In this document: one piece after another, positions 20,235 through 27,980 of the stretch
How positions within the stretch are numbered: position 1 is the stretch's first letter
Layout: every line of letters starts with the position of its first letter
From: JAVBLW01 sp031553215
GTDB taxonomy: Bacteria; Bacillota_I; Bacilli_A; Acholeplasmatales; Anaeroplasmataceae
NCBI GenBank assembly: GCA_031553215.1
Contig: JAVBLW010000006.1
Coordinates: 248,001 to 312,000 of the forward strand
Direction of reading: 5' to 3'
Length of the DNA stretch: 64,000 bases
The notes under the pieces: generated by a model
What the model saw: only the letters and a program-made list of their open reading frames with translations
Databases searched by the model: none
What the model was told of the DNA's origin: nothing
Translations under genes and position numbers: made by a program

Positions 20235-20894
20235 TTAATTTTCAAATGTTACTCCCCAAATTGCTTCTGCTCTATTTGCTTGAACTATATCAAGTTGGAA
20301 AGATATCGATACAATAATAGTTTCACGATACCCACCGACAGCCGTCGATAATTCTTTTTCATAATCTCCGTATTTTATTACTGAAATACCAGTTGAACTA
20401 CCAGCATTAAGTATTCCTTGATAATAGGCATATCCTGTTTCCGGGTCATATTTCCAATTGCTATCAAAATTAAATGGATTTTCAGTAATATCTTTTGCAA
20501 TTATATCATTCTTCTTTGTTCCTGATGGATAAACTTTGTAAGACATCCAAACATCCTGAACTTTTATTCTTAATCTAACATTTATATCTGTTTCTAACGA
20601 AACATTAACACCTAAATCTTTTAATTCAGAATAACCTTCTTCATTATATACTTGTTTCTTACTAGCATAACAAATCAAAACTCCATTTTGATAACCTGCA
20701 GTATTTTCATCTATCAATGAATACTTTTTTGTATCTCGATTATAAGTAACCAATTCAATTTCTGAATCCAATATTTTACCAGATTTCCCTTGTCCATTAA
20801 TGTTTTTATTTCTAGTAAAAGCCCCGTGTACAGTAAGTCCACAAACTACTAATGCTACAAATATAAAACATGAAATTATTATTTTTTTCTTCAT
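20235..20894 (-). CDS. Secreted TasA/camelysin-like protein (third of operon)
   Basis: 219 residues with a signal peptide (MKKKIIISCFIFVALVVCGLTVHG) and a cleavage region followed by AFTRNKNINGQG, resembling the SipW-dependent class. The body is beta-rich and ends with VSISFQLDIVQANRAEAIWG, similar to the C-terminal strand of TasA/CalY proteins (matrix fibre subunits). It lies 20 bases upstream of the giant protein gene and 16 bases after the preceding gene, so the three small proteins and the giant one form one operon. Likely exported as a fibre or surface-layer subunit. Assignment to the family is by pattern only; no SipW peptidase is in the window. Confidence 0.6.
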   Translation of the reverse strand: MKKKIIISCFIFVALVVCGLTVHGAFTRNKNINGQGKSGKILDSEIELVTYNRDTKKYSLIDENTAGYQNGVLICYASKKQVYNEEGYSELKDLGVNVSLETDINVRLRIKVQDVWMSYKVYPSGTKKNDIIAKDITENPFNFDSNWKYDPETGYAYYQGILNAGSSTGISVIKYGDYEKELSTAVGGYRETIIVSISFQLDIVQANRAEAIWGVTFEN

Positions 20895-20910
20895 AGCATC
20901 ATCTCCATTC

Positions 20911-21498
20911 TTAACTACTTACTGTTAGGCTTATTTTAAAATCATAAACTTCATCCAAAAAATCATTCACAGCGGCATCATTAATTTGAACGCCAAAAAT
21001 ATAAACATATATTGATACGCTTGCACCTGCCGCAAGGGTGCCATTAGCACTTTCATTAGCATCATATAGTTCCGCAATCGTATTTGTCGGATTTGAAATC
21101 GGACTAGTCGAAAACAAACATTTTACATAAGCCGTTTCAACACTAGATAATCCTTCAATGCTTTCTGGAATATTTAGTCCTTCTTGAGCTACATTATAAT
21201 TTACTTGAACTACACTCATATTCCTTAAAGTAATATTGACTATAGTCACTTGGTCATTAAAATATCTTGCTTCTGCTTCCGAATCGACATCAAAGAAAGT
21301 CAAATTTTCGATTGAGTAATCAAATGAGTTAGTCCCATCTACATTTCCTACTTTATATGTAAAACTAATACCCGTTGTTTCTCCATTTATCTCGGTTGTC
21401 TTAGTACCAGATGTAAACCAAGCAAGCATAGAACCTACAGAAACAATTAAAATTGCAGATAATAAAAGCAGATATGCAACGATTTTCCTCTTATTCAT
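20911..21498 (-). CDS. Secreted TasA/camelysin-like protein (second of operon)
   Basis: About 195 residues. Signal peptide (KIVAYLLLLSAILIVSVGSML) followed by AWFTSGTKTTEINGE, a motif common near the processing site of SipW-dependent camelysin-like proteins. The mature part is predicted beta-sandwich (TYKVGNVDG, TIVNITLRNMS, SIYVYIFGVQ). Start chosen at the ATG preceded by AGAGGTG; this ATG lies 8 bases inside the upstream gene, giving translational coupling. Role inferred as a subunit of an extracellular fibre or a scaffold for the giant protein. Confidence 0.6.
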   Translation of the reverse strand: MNKRKIVAYLLLLSAILIVSVGSMLAWFTSGTKTTEINGETTGISFTYKVGNVDGTNSFDYSIENLTFFDVDSEAEARYFNDQVTIVNITLRNMSVVQVNYNVAQEGLNIPESIEGLSSVETAYVKCLFSTSPISNPTNTIAELYDANESANGTLAAGASVSIYVYIFGVQINDAAVNDFLDEVYDFKISLTVSS

Positions 21499-22249
21499 CC
21501 TGATCACCTCTCAGTGTCTCAGCACTCAATATTATACTATTGATACTTAATTTTTGATATTGATAGCAATTGCTATCTCCTAAAACCGTTGACGCCTCAT
21601 CATTAAATTCTAAGGCAAAAACAATTGTATATGTAGCCTCTTTTGAAAGTATTCTTTCATTAGAAACAATTCTTTCTTTCAAATCCTTTATATCAGTCTT
21701 ACCTTCTATAGTTGGAACATAAGAATTATTTAAATCAATTTGTCCCTTATCACAAATGTAAGTTAAAAATACATCTTCTATCAAATAATCAGCCAATGTT
21801 AATTTTTGATCTATAACGTTATATAAAGTCTTACCATTTACTTCTACTTTACCTGCCTTTACTTCGTAAAGAACATCCGATTCATCAGCATATTTTACCA
21901 TTGTATCAGTCACAACATAGGGTAAATTTTCAATCAATGTAGACTCAATTCCAGAGAAAGACATGTTCAACGAAAAGTCTTCCGTTGGGCTAGAAATAAC
22001 TAAAGCAAAGTATTCAACATCACCAGGAACAAAATTTTTAAACGAAAAAGCCGATGATTGAATTTGCCATTTTGTAGTAGCATTAGCGTCATAATGATAC
22101 ATTTCTTGCTCGTATCCAACATATCCAACATTCATGATAATGCTCTTAACATTAGCTTCATCATTCATAACAAACCACGCAAAAGCTACAACAATACATA
22201 GTAAAAGAGAAAGCAAAAAAGTTGAACATATTCTAATTTTTTTAAGCAT
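21491..22249 (-). CDS. Secreted TasA/camelysin-like protein (first of operon)
   Basis: About 252 residues, first gene after the riboswitch. N-terminal signal peptide (KIRICSTFLLSLLLCIVVAFAW) followed by FVMNDEANVKS; the AW-F motif after the hydrophobic core is shared with the next gene. Beta-rich mature part with FVPGDVEYFALVIS, resembling the P-G-D segment at the start of strand pairs in TasA-like proteins, and acidic C-terminus. Start chosen at the ATG with GAGGTG six bases upstream rather than the GTG within that site. Overlaps the next gene by 8 bases. Confidence 0.6.
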   Translation of the reverse strand: MLKKIRICSTFLLSLLLCIVVAFAWFVMNDEANVKSIIMNVGYVGYEQEMYHYDANATTKWQIQSSAFSFKNFVPGDVEYFALVISSPTEDFSLNMSFSGIESTLIENLPYVVTDTMVKYADESDVLYEVKAGKVEVNGKTLYNVIDQKLTLADYLIEDVFLTYICDKGQIDLNNSYVPTIEGKTDIKDLKERIVSNERILSKEATYTIVFALEFNDEASTVLGDSNCYQYQKLSINSIILSAETLRGDQDE

Positions 22250-22266
22250 CCCCTTCACCTCTTTCT

Positions 22267-22316
22267 AAAAAAAAATAAGCCAGCCACACAACATCCATTA
22301 GTCTTGTGCAACTGGC
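22267..22316 (-). terminator. Riboswitch expression-platform terminator
   Basis: On the minus strand GCCAG-TTGCACAA pairs with TTGTGTGG-CTGGC (13 bp with G-U wobbles) and is followed by a run of nine T, just upstream of the ribosome site of the first surface-protein gene. Its 5' arm overlaps the 3' end of the aptamer (GCAGCCAGTTGC), so aptamer folding and terminator formation should compete. Confidence 0.8.
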
Positions 22317-22368
22317 TGCCTCTTTGGCCCTGTAGTTTTGCGTCACTAGATTCCCCTAGTTTTGCCAT
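22305..22368 (-). ncRNA. c-di-GMP-I (GEMM) riboswitch aptamer
   Basis: Minus-strand order of conserved GEMM-I elements: GGCAAA; a stem ACTAGG/TCTAGT capped by the GNRA tetraloop GGAA; the invariant GACGCAAA; then ACTACAGGGCC, a short loop and GGCAGCCAGTTGC. This matches the class-I c-di-GMP aptamer of Clostridia as I remember it. It lies between a good promoter and a terminator upstream of the four-gene surface operon. Because the terminator arm uses the aptamer's 3' strand, ligand binding is more likely to prevent termination (ON switch); that direction is inference. A cGAMP-binding GEMM-Ib variant is the alternative. Confidence 0.85.
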
Positions 22369-22382
22369 ATTATATCATAGAA

Positions 22383-22411
22383 ATTTTACCATAAGAAATA
22401 TAACATTGCAA
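22383..22411 (-). promoter_or_regulatory. Promoter of the riboswitch/surface operon
   Basis: TTGCAA (-35, 4 of 6 consensus), 17-bp spacer, TAAAAT (-10, 5 of 6). The expected start near 22376 gives a short leader before the aptamer. A second TATAAT-like box at 22369-22374 has a poor -35 and would start inside the aptamer. Confidence 0.55.
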
Positions 22412-22431
22412 TAATTTTTATCAATTTTTTA

Positions 22432-23847
22432 TCATTTTAACATGTCTTTTATAACCATTTTAAACTCAGTTAAATTAAGCGGTTTTGTCAAATGTCCATT
22501 CATTCCATTATCAAAAGAATTCGCGATATCATCAGAAAAAGCATTCGCTGACAAAGCAATAATTTTTACTGTTTTGGCATCTTTTCTATCCATTTTTCTT
22601 ATAATATTTGTCGCTTCATATCCACCCATAATCGGCATTCTTATATCCATAAGAATAAAATCAAAGTATCCATCAGAAGATTTTCTAAAGGCCTCTACAG
22701 CAAATTCTCCATTTGAAACCATAACAGGATTAGCACCATATTTACTTAAAATATTTTGCATAATTATAGAATTAATTTCATTGTCTTCAGCAACCAATAC
22801 ATTTTTCTCTCTCAAATCGATATGATCACTATCTTCATTACATTCCTCTTCAGCATATTTATCTAACTTTAATGTAAATGAAAATACCGAACCTTTTCCA
22901 TATTGACTTTCAACCTCTATTTTTCCACCCATCAGTTCAGTCATTTTATACGCAATATTCAATCCCAAACCCGAACCATATATTAGATCAGTTTCTTTTC
23001 TATTTTCCCGTGAATAGGCATTAAATATATATGGCAAACTCTCTTTAGATATTCCTATTCCTGAATCAGTAATAATAAATTTCATTATTTGAAATGCATC
23101 ATTATCCTCAACTAATTCAATATCAAATGATACAAATCCACCTTCACGGTTATATTTAATAGCATTTGATATTAGATTCATAACAACTTGTTTTAGTCTT
23201 AATCCATCAGCATAAAACCACTCATCTATATCATCAGAAACCGATACATTGAATTCCAATTCGCTAGTTTTAGAGACATCAGTATATATTAATTTAATCA
23301 TATCAGATAAATCACGAACACTAGTTTTTCTCAATCTTAGCTCTAAACTTCCAGCATTCATTCTTTCTAAATCCAATATATCATTTATTATATCTAAAAT
23401 ATGATTAGATGAAATAGTTATCTTTGATACCCACTCAGCCATCTTTTCCTTGTTATCAATCTCTAACTTTGCGATACTATTCATTCCAATTATAGCAGCT
23501 AATGGACTTCTTATTTCATGACTCATCCTAGCAAAAAACTCAGCTTTTGCTTCAACTCTTTTTAATAATTTACGATTTTTATTTAAAGTTTTTATATATA
23601 AAACAAAGAATATGATTGCAACACTGCTCGTTATAGCAATTACGATACAATATATTTCATCTTTTACATTACTTGTTTTTGTTTCATTAACATTCAATTC
23701 ATTAGGCACTAGAAAAAAATCATTATCTTCTAATAACAATTCATTTCCACTTTCGCCTATATTACCATTTGCATATATGTAACTAAAAATATATAACACA
23801 AACATTAAAATAGCTAATATAACTTTTCCAAAAAAAACCTTTCTCAA
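22432..23847 (-). CDS. Hybrid sensor histidine kinase/response regulator
   Basis: 471 residues. TM helix about 7-26, a short extracytoplasmic segment of about 40 residues, second TM about 66-86, then HisKA with phospho-acceptor His110 (RMSHEIRSPL), HATPase with DSGIGIS and GSGLGLNIA, and a C-terminal receiver domain with ILMDIRMP (phospho-acceptor Asp near 400) and LTKP. Start codon appears to be TTG preceded by a G-rich site (AGGGGGA). No output domain is present, so it must relay to a phosphotransfer protein elsewhere. It is immediately upstream of the c-di-GMP-controlled surface operon and in the same orientation, but has a separate promoter region. Confidence 0.88.
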   Translation of the reverse strand: MRKVFFGKVILAILMFVLYIFSYIYANGNIGESGNELLLEDNDFFLVPNELNVNETKTSNVKDEIYCIVIAITSSVAIIFFVLYIKTLNKNRKLLKRVEAKAEFFARMSHEIRSPLAAIIGMNSIAKLEIDNKEKMAEWVSKITISSNHILDIINDILDLERMNAGSLELRLRKTSVRDLSDMIKLIYTDVSKTSELEFNVSVSDDIDEWFYADGLRLKQVVMNLISNAIKYNREGGFVSFDIELVEDNDAFQIMKFIITDSGIGISKESLPYIFNAYSRENRKETDLIYGSGLGLNIAYKMTELMGGKIEVESQYGKGSVFSFTLKLDKYAEEECNEDSDHIDLREKNVLVAEDNEINSIIMQNILSKYGANPVMVSNGEFAVEAFRKSSDGYFDFILMDIRMPIMGGYEATNIIRKMDRKDAKTVKIIALSANAFSDDIANSFDNGMNGHLTKPLNLTEFKMVIKDMLK

Positions 23848-24034
23848 TTCAAAATCCCCCTGTAGATTTTCCCCTATATCTTTTACACTCTTTTTATTCT
23901 AGCACATTTTTTCTTAAAATCATAGTTTATTGACATATTAGAATATGTTTTTTACATTTTTTTTACAAAGGGAGATTAAATTATTGTTTTTTTGTTATTA
24001 GTTTTTTATTAGCATGTCGAATATTGTAAATCTA

Positions 24035-24412
24035 TTACATTAAATCTATTTTCCACAAACCATGCAAATTGCAATATTCATATACAGCAATAATTTTTTC
24101 ATCTACAAGTGTATTAAATTTTGCAATTGGCTCCTTATCTACCTCAAGATATTTTCTTTGGATTCCTAAGTTGGTCTCTAATATTATGTATGCAATATGA
24201 TGCACCTCTTGCATTGGATGAAGAACAGCACCTACACTAACAACAACCTCAGTATTATTAATTTCAACAACAGGTACATGCTTTTCCTTTGATGCATCTA
24301 CAGTGTTCGCAACTAATTCCGTCATCTCTTCACCACAACAAAAAACTTTTACACCGCTATCTTTTATATATTCAATTTGATTCTTACAGTGTTTACACAT
24401 TACTATTTTCAT
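24035..24412 (-). CDS. dfx: Desulfoferrodoxin (superoxide reductase)
   Basis: About 125 residues. Reduces superoxide to peroxide without making oxygen, an anaerobe's defence. N-terminal desulforedoxin-like iron site CKHC...FCCGEE; superoxide reductase domain with the iron ligands in KHVPV, HPMQEVHHI (two His) and CNLHGLW (Cys and His). Start at the ATG of MKIVMCKHC, preceded by AGGAGGATAAAAGAA; the longer frame has no plausible ribosome site. Monocistronic. Its presence supports a strict or moderately aerotolerant anaerobe. Confidence 0.95.
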   Translation of the reverse strand: MKIVMCKHCKNQIEYIKDSGVKVFCCGEEMTELVANTVDASKEKHVPVVEINNTEVVVSVGAVLHPMQEVHHIAYIILETNLGIQRKYLEVDKEPIAKFNTLVDEKIIAVYEYCNLHGLWKIDLM

Positions 24413-24494
24413 TTCTTTTATCCTCCTATTGATAACAATTATCATTAATTGAATTATAACATAGTTTATCAAGACATTCAACTACTTTGATTAG

Positions 24495-24524
24495 AAAAAA
24501 ATCAGTGTAAAAACACTGATTTTT
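24495..24524. terminator. Bidirectional-type terminator
   Basis: Perfect palindrome AAAAATCAGTG-N6-CACTGATTTTT overlapping the stop codon of the Nudix gene, with T-runs on both strands. Confidence 0.8.
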
Positions 24525-24936
24525 AATAATTGTTCTCATGTAAAATATAGTCAAATTCAATCAAAATATTCCTTAATTCAGAAAATCTAAGTAAAGACAA
24601 AGCCGTATTTATATCATACATATCCACACCTATTATATCCTTATCCATACTCATAAGATTTTGATTCTCAAAATAAGCTGCATAATATATAACTTGCTTC
24701 ATAGAATTGGAACTTATACGATACTTTATAGTTCTTTTTATATTATCTAATAGAACTGCCGTCACACCAGTCTCTTCTTTTATTTCTCTAATAGCCGTTT
24801 CAGTTGACACTTCGCCATTTTCAACATGTCCTTTTGGGAACCCTTTTGTACCATTACTCTCGGTAACTAGTACATATCTAAATTCATTATCAACTTTTGT
24901 ATATAGGATTGCCCCACTTGAAAATTCACATTTCAT
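24523..24936 (-). CDS. Nudix hydrolase
   Basis: 137 residues with a complete Nudix box from GHVENGE to REIKEETG (GX5EX7REUXEEXGU pattern), preceded by GFPKGHVE. The sequence resembles diadenosine-polyphosphate hydrolase-type bis(5'-nucleosyl) tetraphosphatases of Firmicutes (short, starting with a strand that includes SSGAILY). Substrate cannot be fixed from sequence. Separate unit with its own terminator. Confidence 0.88.
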   Translation of the reverse strand: MKCEFSSGAILYTKVDNEFRYVLVTESNGTKGFPKGHVENGEVSTETAIREIKEETGVTAVLLDNIKRTIKYRISSNSMKQVIYYAAYFENQNLMSMDKDIIGVDMYDINTALSLLRFSELRNILIEFDYILHENNY

Positions 24937-25001
24937 AAAATCACCACAAGTATATATTAACTTTTTTTGTAATTTTTTGAAAGAGTTTATCGTATTTTAA
25001 T

Positions 25002-25337
25002 TCATTTTTTTGTAATTTCTTTAAATTCTTGTCTCTTTATTTGTACATTATCTATCACAAATGGATCTAGATCATTAATCTTAAGATGAATTCTACCATT
25101 CACATATTGGTATTCTTTTATTTTAATGTCAGTGATAATAAACTCATTTGTACTAGTAGATGATAGTATAAGTACATATCTTTCTTGAATATTTATTTCA
25201 GGGCGATAACCATTAGCAATCAATTCTATTTCTACTGGCATACAAACTTCTAAATACAGTTTATCATTCATAAAGTATGCTTTTTCTATATCTATTTCTT
25301 TTAAGTCATACATTTTATAAAAGAAAAATAAATCCAT
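25002..25337 (-). CDS. Hypothetical protein, 111 residues
   Basis: Not recognised. Alternating short hydrophobic and charged stretches (KLYLEVCMPVEIELI, YVLILSS, GRIHLKIND) suggest a mostly beta protein. No signal peptide or membrane segment. ATG preceded by GAGGTG. It starts 2-3 bases after the DUF5131 gene stop, so it is co-transcribed and translationally linked with that gene. Function may relate to that protein. Confidence 0.6.
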   Translation of the reverse strand: MDLFFFYKMYDLKEIDIEKAYFMNDKLYLEVCMPVEIELIANGYRPEINIQERYVLILSSTSTNEFIITDIKIKEYQYVNGRIHLKINDLDPFVIDNVQIKRQEFKEITKK

Positions 25338-25339
25338 AT

Positions 25340-26215
25340 CTACACCTCACATTTTCCACACTTACTACATCCATTACATATCAACTTACTTCCGCACTCT
25401 AAGCAATTATCATAGAATTTTGGTATATATAATTTATCTTGTTTAATTTCATTATCAAATGGATCTTTTAAAACACATTTATATTCTCTACCCTTAAAAT
25501 TTAGATTTGCTCTATAAGCCATTTGACTTTGAACTTTCTTTGATAAAATTTTATATATCTTAACTTCCTTTTTAAAGTATGTCCCCGTTTCAATAAATGA
25601 AAATGAAACATTTTTATTTCTACATTGTATTGCTAAAGATTCTACCCACTTAAAATCACACACGCGATTTCCATCATAATTTTCCCCACCACAGGTTACC
25701 TGTTCAATATTAGAATTTTCTAAATATTTAGAAATATCTACACTTCCAATCATTGGAGCAATCATTATTCCTTTATGCTTGGCTTTAATGTCTAGAAGAA
25801 TAGGGATTCTCTCATCTGCTCTTTCTTGATTTTCTGCCGTCACATTCAATATTACATTTTCATATCCATCATTCCAATCTGGTGGCAAATTATTTTTTAT
25901 CCTTTCTGGCCTCTTTGTAAGAATATAGAATTTTACATCACTTCTAATCTTAATTATTTTCCAAACATCATTTCTCCATAAATCAGCTTCTTCCAGAAAG
26001 AAATCACTAGTCATACAAACTCTTATAAGCTCCCCAGATTTTATTTTATATAATCCGCTTTTGTCTTTATGAAGCGGATAATCAAAGTTCTTTTTCGTTT
26101 TAAAAATATTAGATCCATCCATATCCCTTTGCCTATCTAAAAAATACATATAACAAAATTTACATCCTTCACTTTTCTTAATACAACCATGCCAAGGATT
26201 CCAAATATCATGCAT
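25340..26215 (-). CDS. DUF5131 (phage Gp37/Gp68-like) protein
   Basis: About 291 residues. N-terminus IWNPWHGCIKKSEGCKFCYMY is the family hallmark: WNPWxGC and a CxxC-type cysteine cluster (C-xx-CKxCY) thought to bind a metal or iron-sulfur centre as in radical-SAM-related proteins. FYILTKRPER and the end segment VTCGGENYDGNRVCDFKWVE also match. The C-terminus adds a zinc-ribbon-like cluster (CLECGSKLICNGCSKCGKC). Start chosen at the ATG preceded by GAAGGTG. Members occur in phages and in defence-type neighbourhoods; biochemical role is unknown. Confidence 0.8.
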   Translation of the reverse strand: MHDIWNPWHGCIKKSEGCKFCYMYFLDRQRDMDGSNIFKTKKNFDYPLHKDKSGLYKIKSGELIRVCMTSDFFLEEADLWRNDVWKIIKIRSDVKFYILTKRPERIKNNLPPDWNDGYENVILNVTAENQERADERIPILLDIKAKHKGIMIAPMIGSVDISKYLENSNIEQVTCGGENYDGNRVCDFKWVESLAIQCRNKNVSFSFIETGTYFKKEVKIYKILSKKVQSQMAYRANLNFKGREYKCVLKDPFDNEIKQDKLYIPKFYDNCLECGSKLICNGCSKCGKCEV

Positions 26216-26287
26216 CACAACACCTTCTTTATTCATTTTTATTTTATCACAACAAAGAAAAAAACGTTATAAAATATAACGCCTTTG

Positions 26288-26713
26288 TTATTTTGATATC
26301 ACTTTATATAATAATTTATGTAGCATTTCCGCTTCTTCTAAATCTAAATTAGTACAAGAAAAAATATGCGATGGTATATCTAAAACCTTATCTCTTAATT
26401 CTTCACCAGTCGTAGTAATAGTAATATTAACCTTTCTTTCATCATTATCAATTCTTTTTCTAGTAATAAAACCTTTTTGTTCCATTTTCTTTAGTACTGG
26501 TGTAAGAGTTCCAGAATCAAGCCATAAATTATCTCCAAGTTGTTTTACATTCATTTCCTTATGTTCCCATAATACCATCATAACTATATATGACGTGTAT
26601 GTTAAGCCCACTTCATCTAAAAAAGGTTTATATTTTCTAATAATTTCCTTAGAGCTAACATAAAGAGGAAAGCATATTTGGTTTTCTAATTTCAATTGAT
26701 CATATTTTTTCAT
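26288..26713 (-). CDS. ohrR: MarR-family organic-peroxide-sensing repressor (OhrR-like)
   Basis: 141-residue winged-helix repressor. The peroxide-sensing cysteine is seen as Cys14 in LENQICFPLYVSS, aligned with the reactive Cys15 of OhrR. The winged helix covers about 45-110 (VKQLGDNLWLDSGTLTPVLKKMEQKGFI and the wing RKRIDNDERKV). It is the third gene of a peroxide-defence unit (glutathione peroxidase, TSCPD protein, repressor), and an OhrR-type inverted repeat TACAAT-N3-ATTGTA overlaps the operon promoter, so autoregulation is likely. Oxidation of the cysteine would release the DNA. Confidence 0.85.
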   Translation of the reverse strand: MKKYDQLKLENQICFPLYVSSKEIIRKYKPFLDEVGLTYTSYIVMMVLWEHKEMNVKQLGDNLWLDSGTLTPVLKKMEQKGFITRKRIDNDERKVNITITTTGEELRDKVLDIPSHIFSCTNLDLEEAEMLHKLLYKVISK

Positions 26714-26723
26714 AATTACTCCA

Positions 26724-26966
26724 TTAAATTACTTTTTTAATAGCTTTAGCTAATTGGTCAGAACAAGATGTTGGTCTTCTTCCACAAAGAATCCCTTCAC
26801 ACTTACTAATAATATATTCTGGGGTACTTCCATCTAAAAGTCTAGAAATTGTTTTTAAATTTCCATTACACCCATTTGTAAAAGTTATATTCGTTATTAC
26901 ACCACCATCATAATCAAATTCGATTTGACTTGAACAAGTATCTTTTGTTTTATATGTATAATGCAT
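26724..26966 (-). CDS. TSCPD domain protein
   Basis: 80 residues with the domain's name motif seen as RPTSCSDQLAKAI near the C-terminus and several cysteines (DTCSSQ, NGCNGN, KCEGILCGRR) that could bind metal. This short family is widespread in anaerobes; the domain also forms the C-terminus of some class II ribonucleotide reductases. Function unknown. ATG follows GGAGG at good spacing, 10 bases of spacing to OhrR and directly after the peroxidase, indicating one operon. Confidence 0.8.
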   Translation of the reverse strand: MHYTYKTKDTCSSQIEFDYDGGVITNITFTNGCNGNLKTISRLLDGSTPEYIISKCEGILCGRRPTSCSDQLAKAIKKVI

Positions 26967-26967
26967 A

Positions 26968-27453
26968 TTATACCTCCATATTAATCATTTTTTCAATATC
27001 TGCTTTAATTTTCTCTGGTTTTGTAGTAGGGCTATATCTTTCTACAACTTTTCCATTTCTATCTACAAGAAATTTTGTAAAGTTCCATTTAATCTTACTG
27101 TTCATAAAACCTTTCTTTTGACTTTTCAAAAAAGTATATAATTTACTTTCATCATTACCATTTACATCCACTTTAGCAAATTGTTTAAAAGTAATCCCAT
27201 ATCTACCCGTACAAAAGGAATGAATCTCTTCTTCACTTCCTGGGGCTTGATGGCCAAATTGATTACAAGGAAAATCTAATATTTCAAAACCTTTACTATT
27301 AAATTCCTCATATAAATCCTGTAATCCATCATATTGGGGTGTAAAACCACATCCAGTTGCGGTATTAACAACCAATAAAACCTTCCCCTTATATTCATTC
27401 ATACTTATAATATTACTTTCCATATCTTTTATTTCTATATTATATAATTCCAT
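26968..27453 (-). CDS. Glutathione peroxidase-family thiol peroxidase
   Basis: About 161 residues. Contains NTATGCGFTPQY with the peroxidatic cysteine (a Cys codon, not selenocysteine), LDFPCNQFGHQAPG with the resolving Cys region and active-site Gln, and KWNFTKFLVDRNG with the active-site Trp-Asn. Bacterial members are usually thioredoxin-dependent peroxidases. Start chosen at the ATG after GGAGGAAGCGCA. First gene of the peroxide-inducible unit governed by the OhrR-like repressor. Confidence 0.93.
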   Translation of the reverse strand: MELYNIEIKDMESNIISMNEYKGKVLLVVNTATGCGFTPQYDGLQDLYEEFNSKGFEILDFPCNQFGHQAPGSEEEIHSFCTGRYGITFKQFAKVDVNGNDESKLYTFLKSQKKGFMNSKIKWNFTKFLVDRNGKVVERYSPTTKPEKIKADIEKMINMEV

Positions 27454-27476
27454 TGCGCTTCCTCCATTCAATCGTG

Positions 27477-27514
27477 TACAATCAAATTGTATAATATTAA
27501 TTTTATTTTGTCAA
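27477..27514 (-). promoter_or_regulatory. Promoter plus OhrR-type operator of the peroxidase operon
   Basis: Minus strand: consensus -35 TTGACA (27509-27514), 17-bp spacer, -10 TACAAT (27486-27491). The -10 is the first half of the perfect inverted repeat TACAAT-N3-ATTGTA (27477-27491), which matches the AT-rich OhrR operator known in Bacillus. Repressor binding would block the -10 directly. Confidence 0.8.
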
Positions 27515-27523
27515 ATATTTTTT

Positions 27524-27554
27524 AAAAAATAAACACTATCATTTCTGATAGTGT
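27524..27554 (-). terminator. Terminator after GIY-YIG gene
   Basis: A 9-bp perfect stem ACACTATCA/TGATAGTGT with a 4-nt loop followed by T-rich sequence on the minus strand. Confidence 0.75.
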
Positions 27555-27571
27555 CATAAATATTTCTTTTT

Positions 27572-27916
27572 TTATTTCCAAAGTTTCATTGCTTTAGGAT
27601 CATTTTCTAAGCATTCTTCTAATGTTAATTCTAAATCTAATGTGTAATCATCTTTCATATCTTCATATTCTATCACTTTAATAACCGATAATTCAAAGCC
27701 ACTTTCACCATATTTAATCCACAATTCCTGTAGACGTTTATTGGGATGTCCACTCATAGTTAATTTGGCTTTTGTACTATTAAATACAACTCTAGTATCT
27801 TTTGATTTTTCTAAAAATGATTCCCCGGTTTCTATACATTTAAATGAAACTATTCCCATTTTCGGTTTACGATTATTATATTCATACATTAATTCTTTTT
27901 TCCTTTTCGCATCCAT
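27572..27916 (-). CDS. GIY-YIG nuclease family protein
   Basis: 114 residues, beginning MDAKRKKELMYEYNNRKPKMGIVSFKC with further segments TGESFLEKSKD and HPNKRLQELWIKYG, the pattern of a small Firmicute GIY-YIG-fold protein. The canonical GIY and YIG tripeptides are not intact (GIVSF is in the first position), so catalytic competence is uncertain. ATG preceded by GGTGA. Monocistronic with a terminator downstream. Confidence 0.7.
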   Translation of the reverse strand: MDAKRKKELMYEYNNRKPKMGIVSFKCIETGESFLEKSKDTRVVFNSTKAKLTMSGHPNKRLQELWIKYGESGFELSVIKVIEYEDMKDDYTLDLELTLEECLENDPKAMKLWK

Positions 27917-27980
27917 TTAAATCACCATATTAATTATATAAATATTTGCAGGAGAAAACAATCCACGATTTAGAGACTTT

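Noticed and set aside
26968..27453. Possible selenocysteine in the glutathione peroxidase
   Set aside because: The peroxidatic position is an ordinary Cys codon (TGCGFT residues), with no in-frame TGA.
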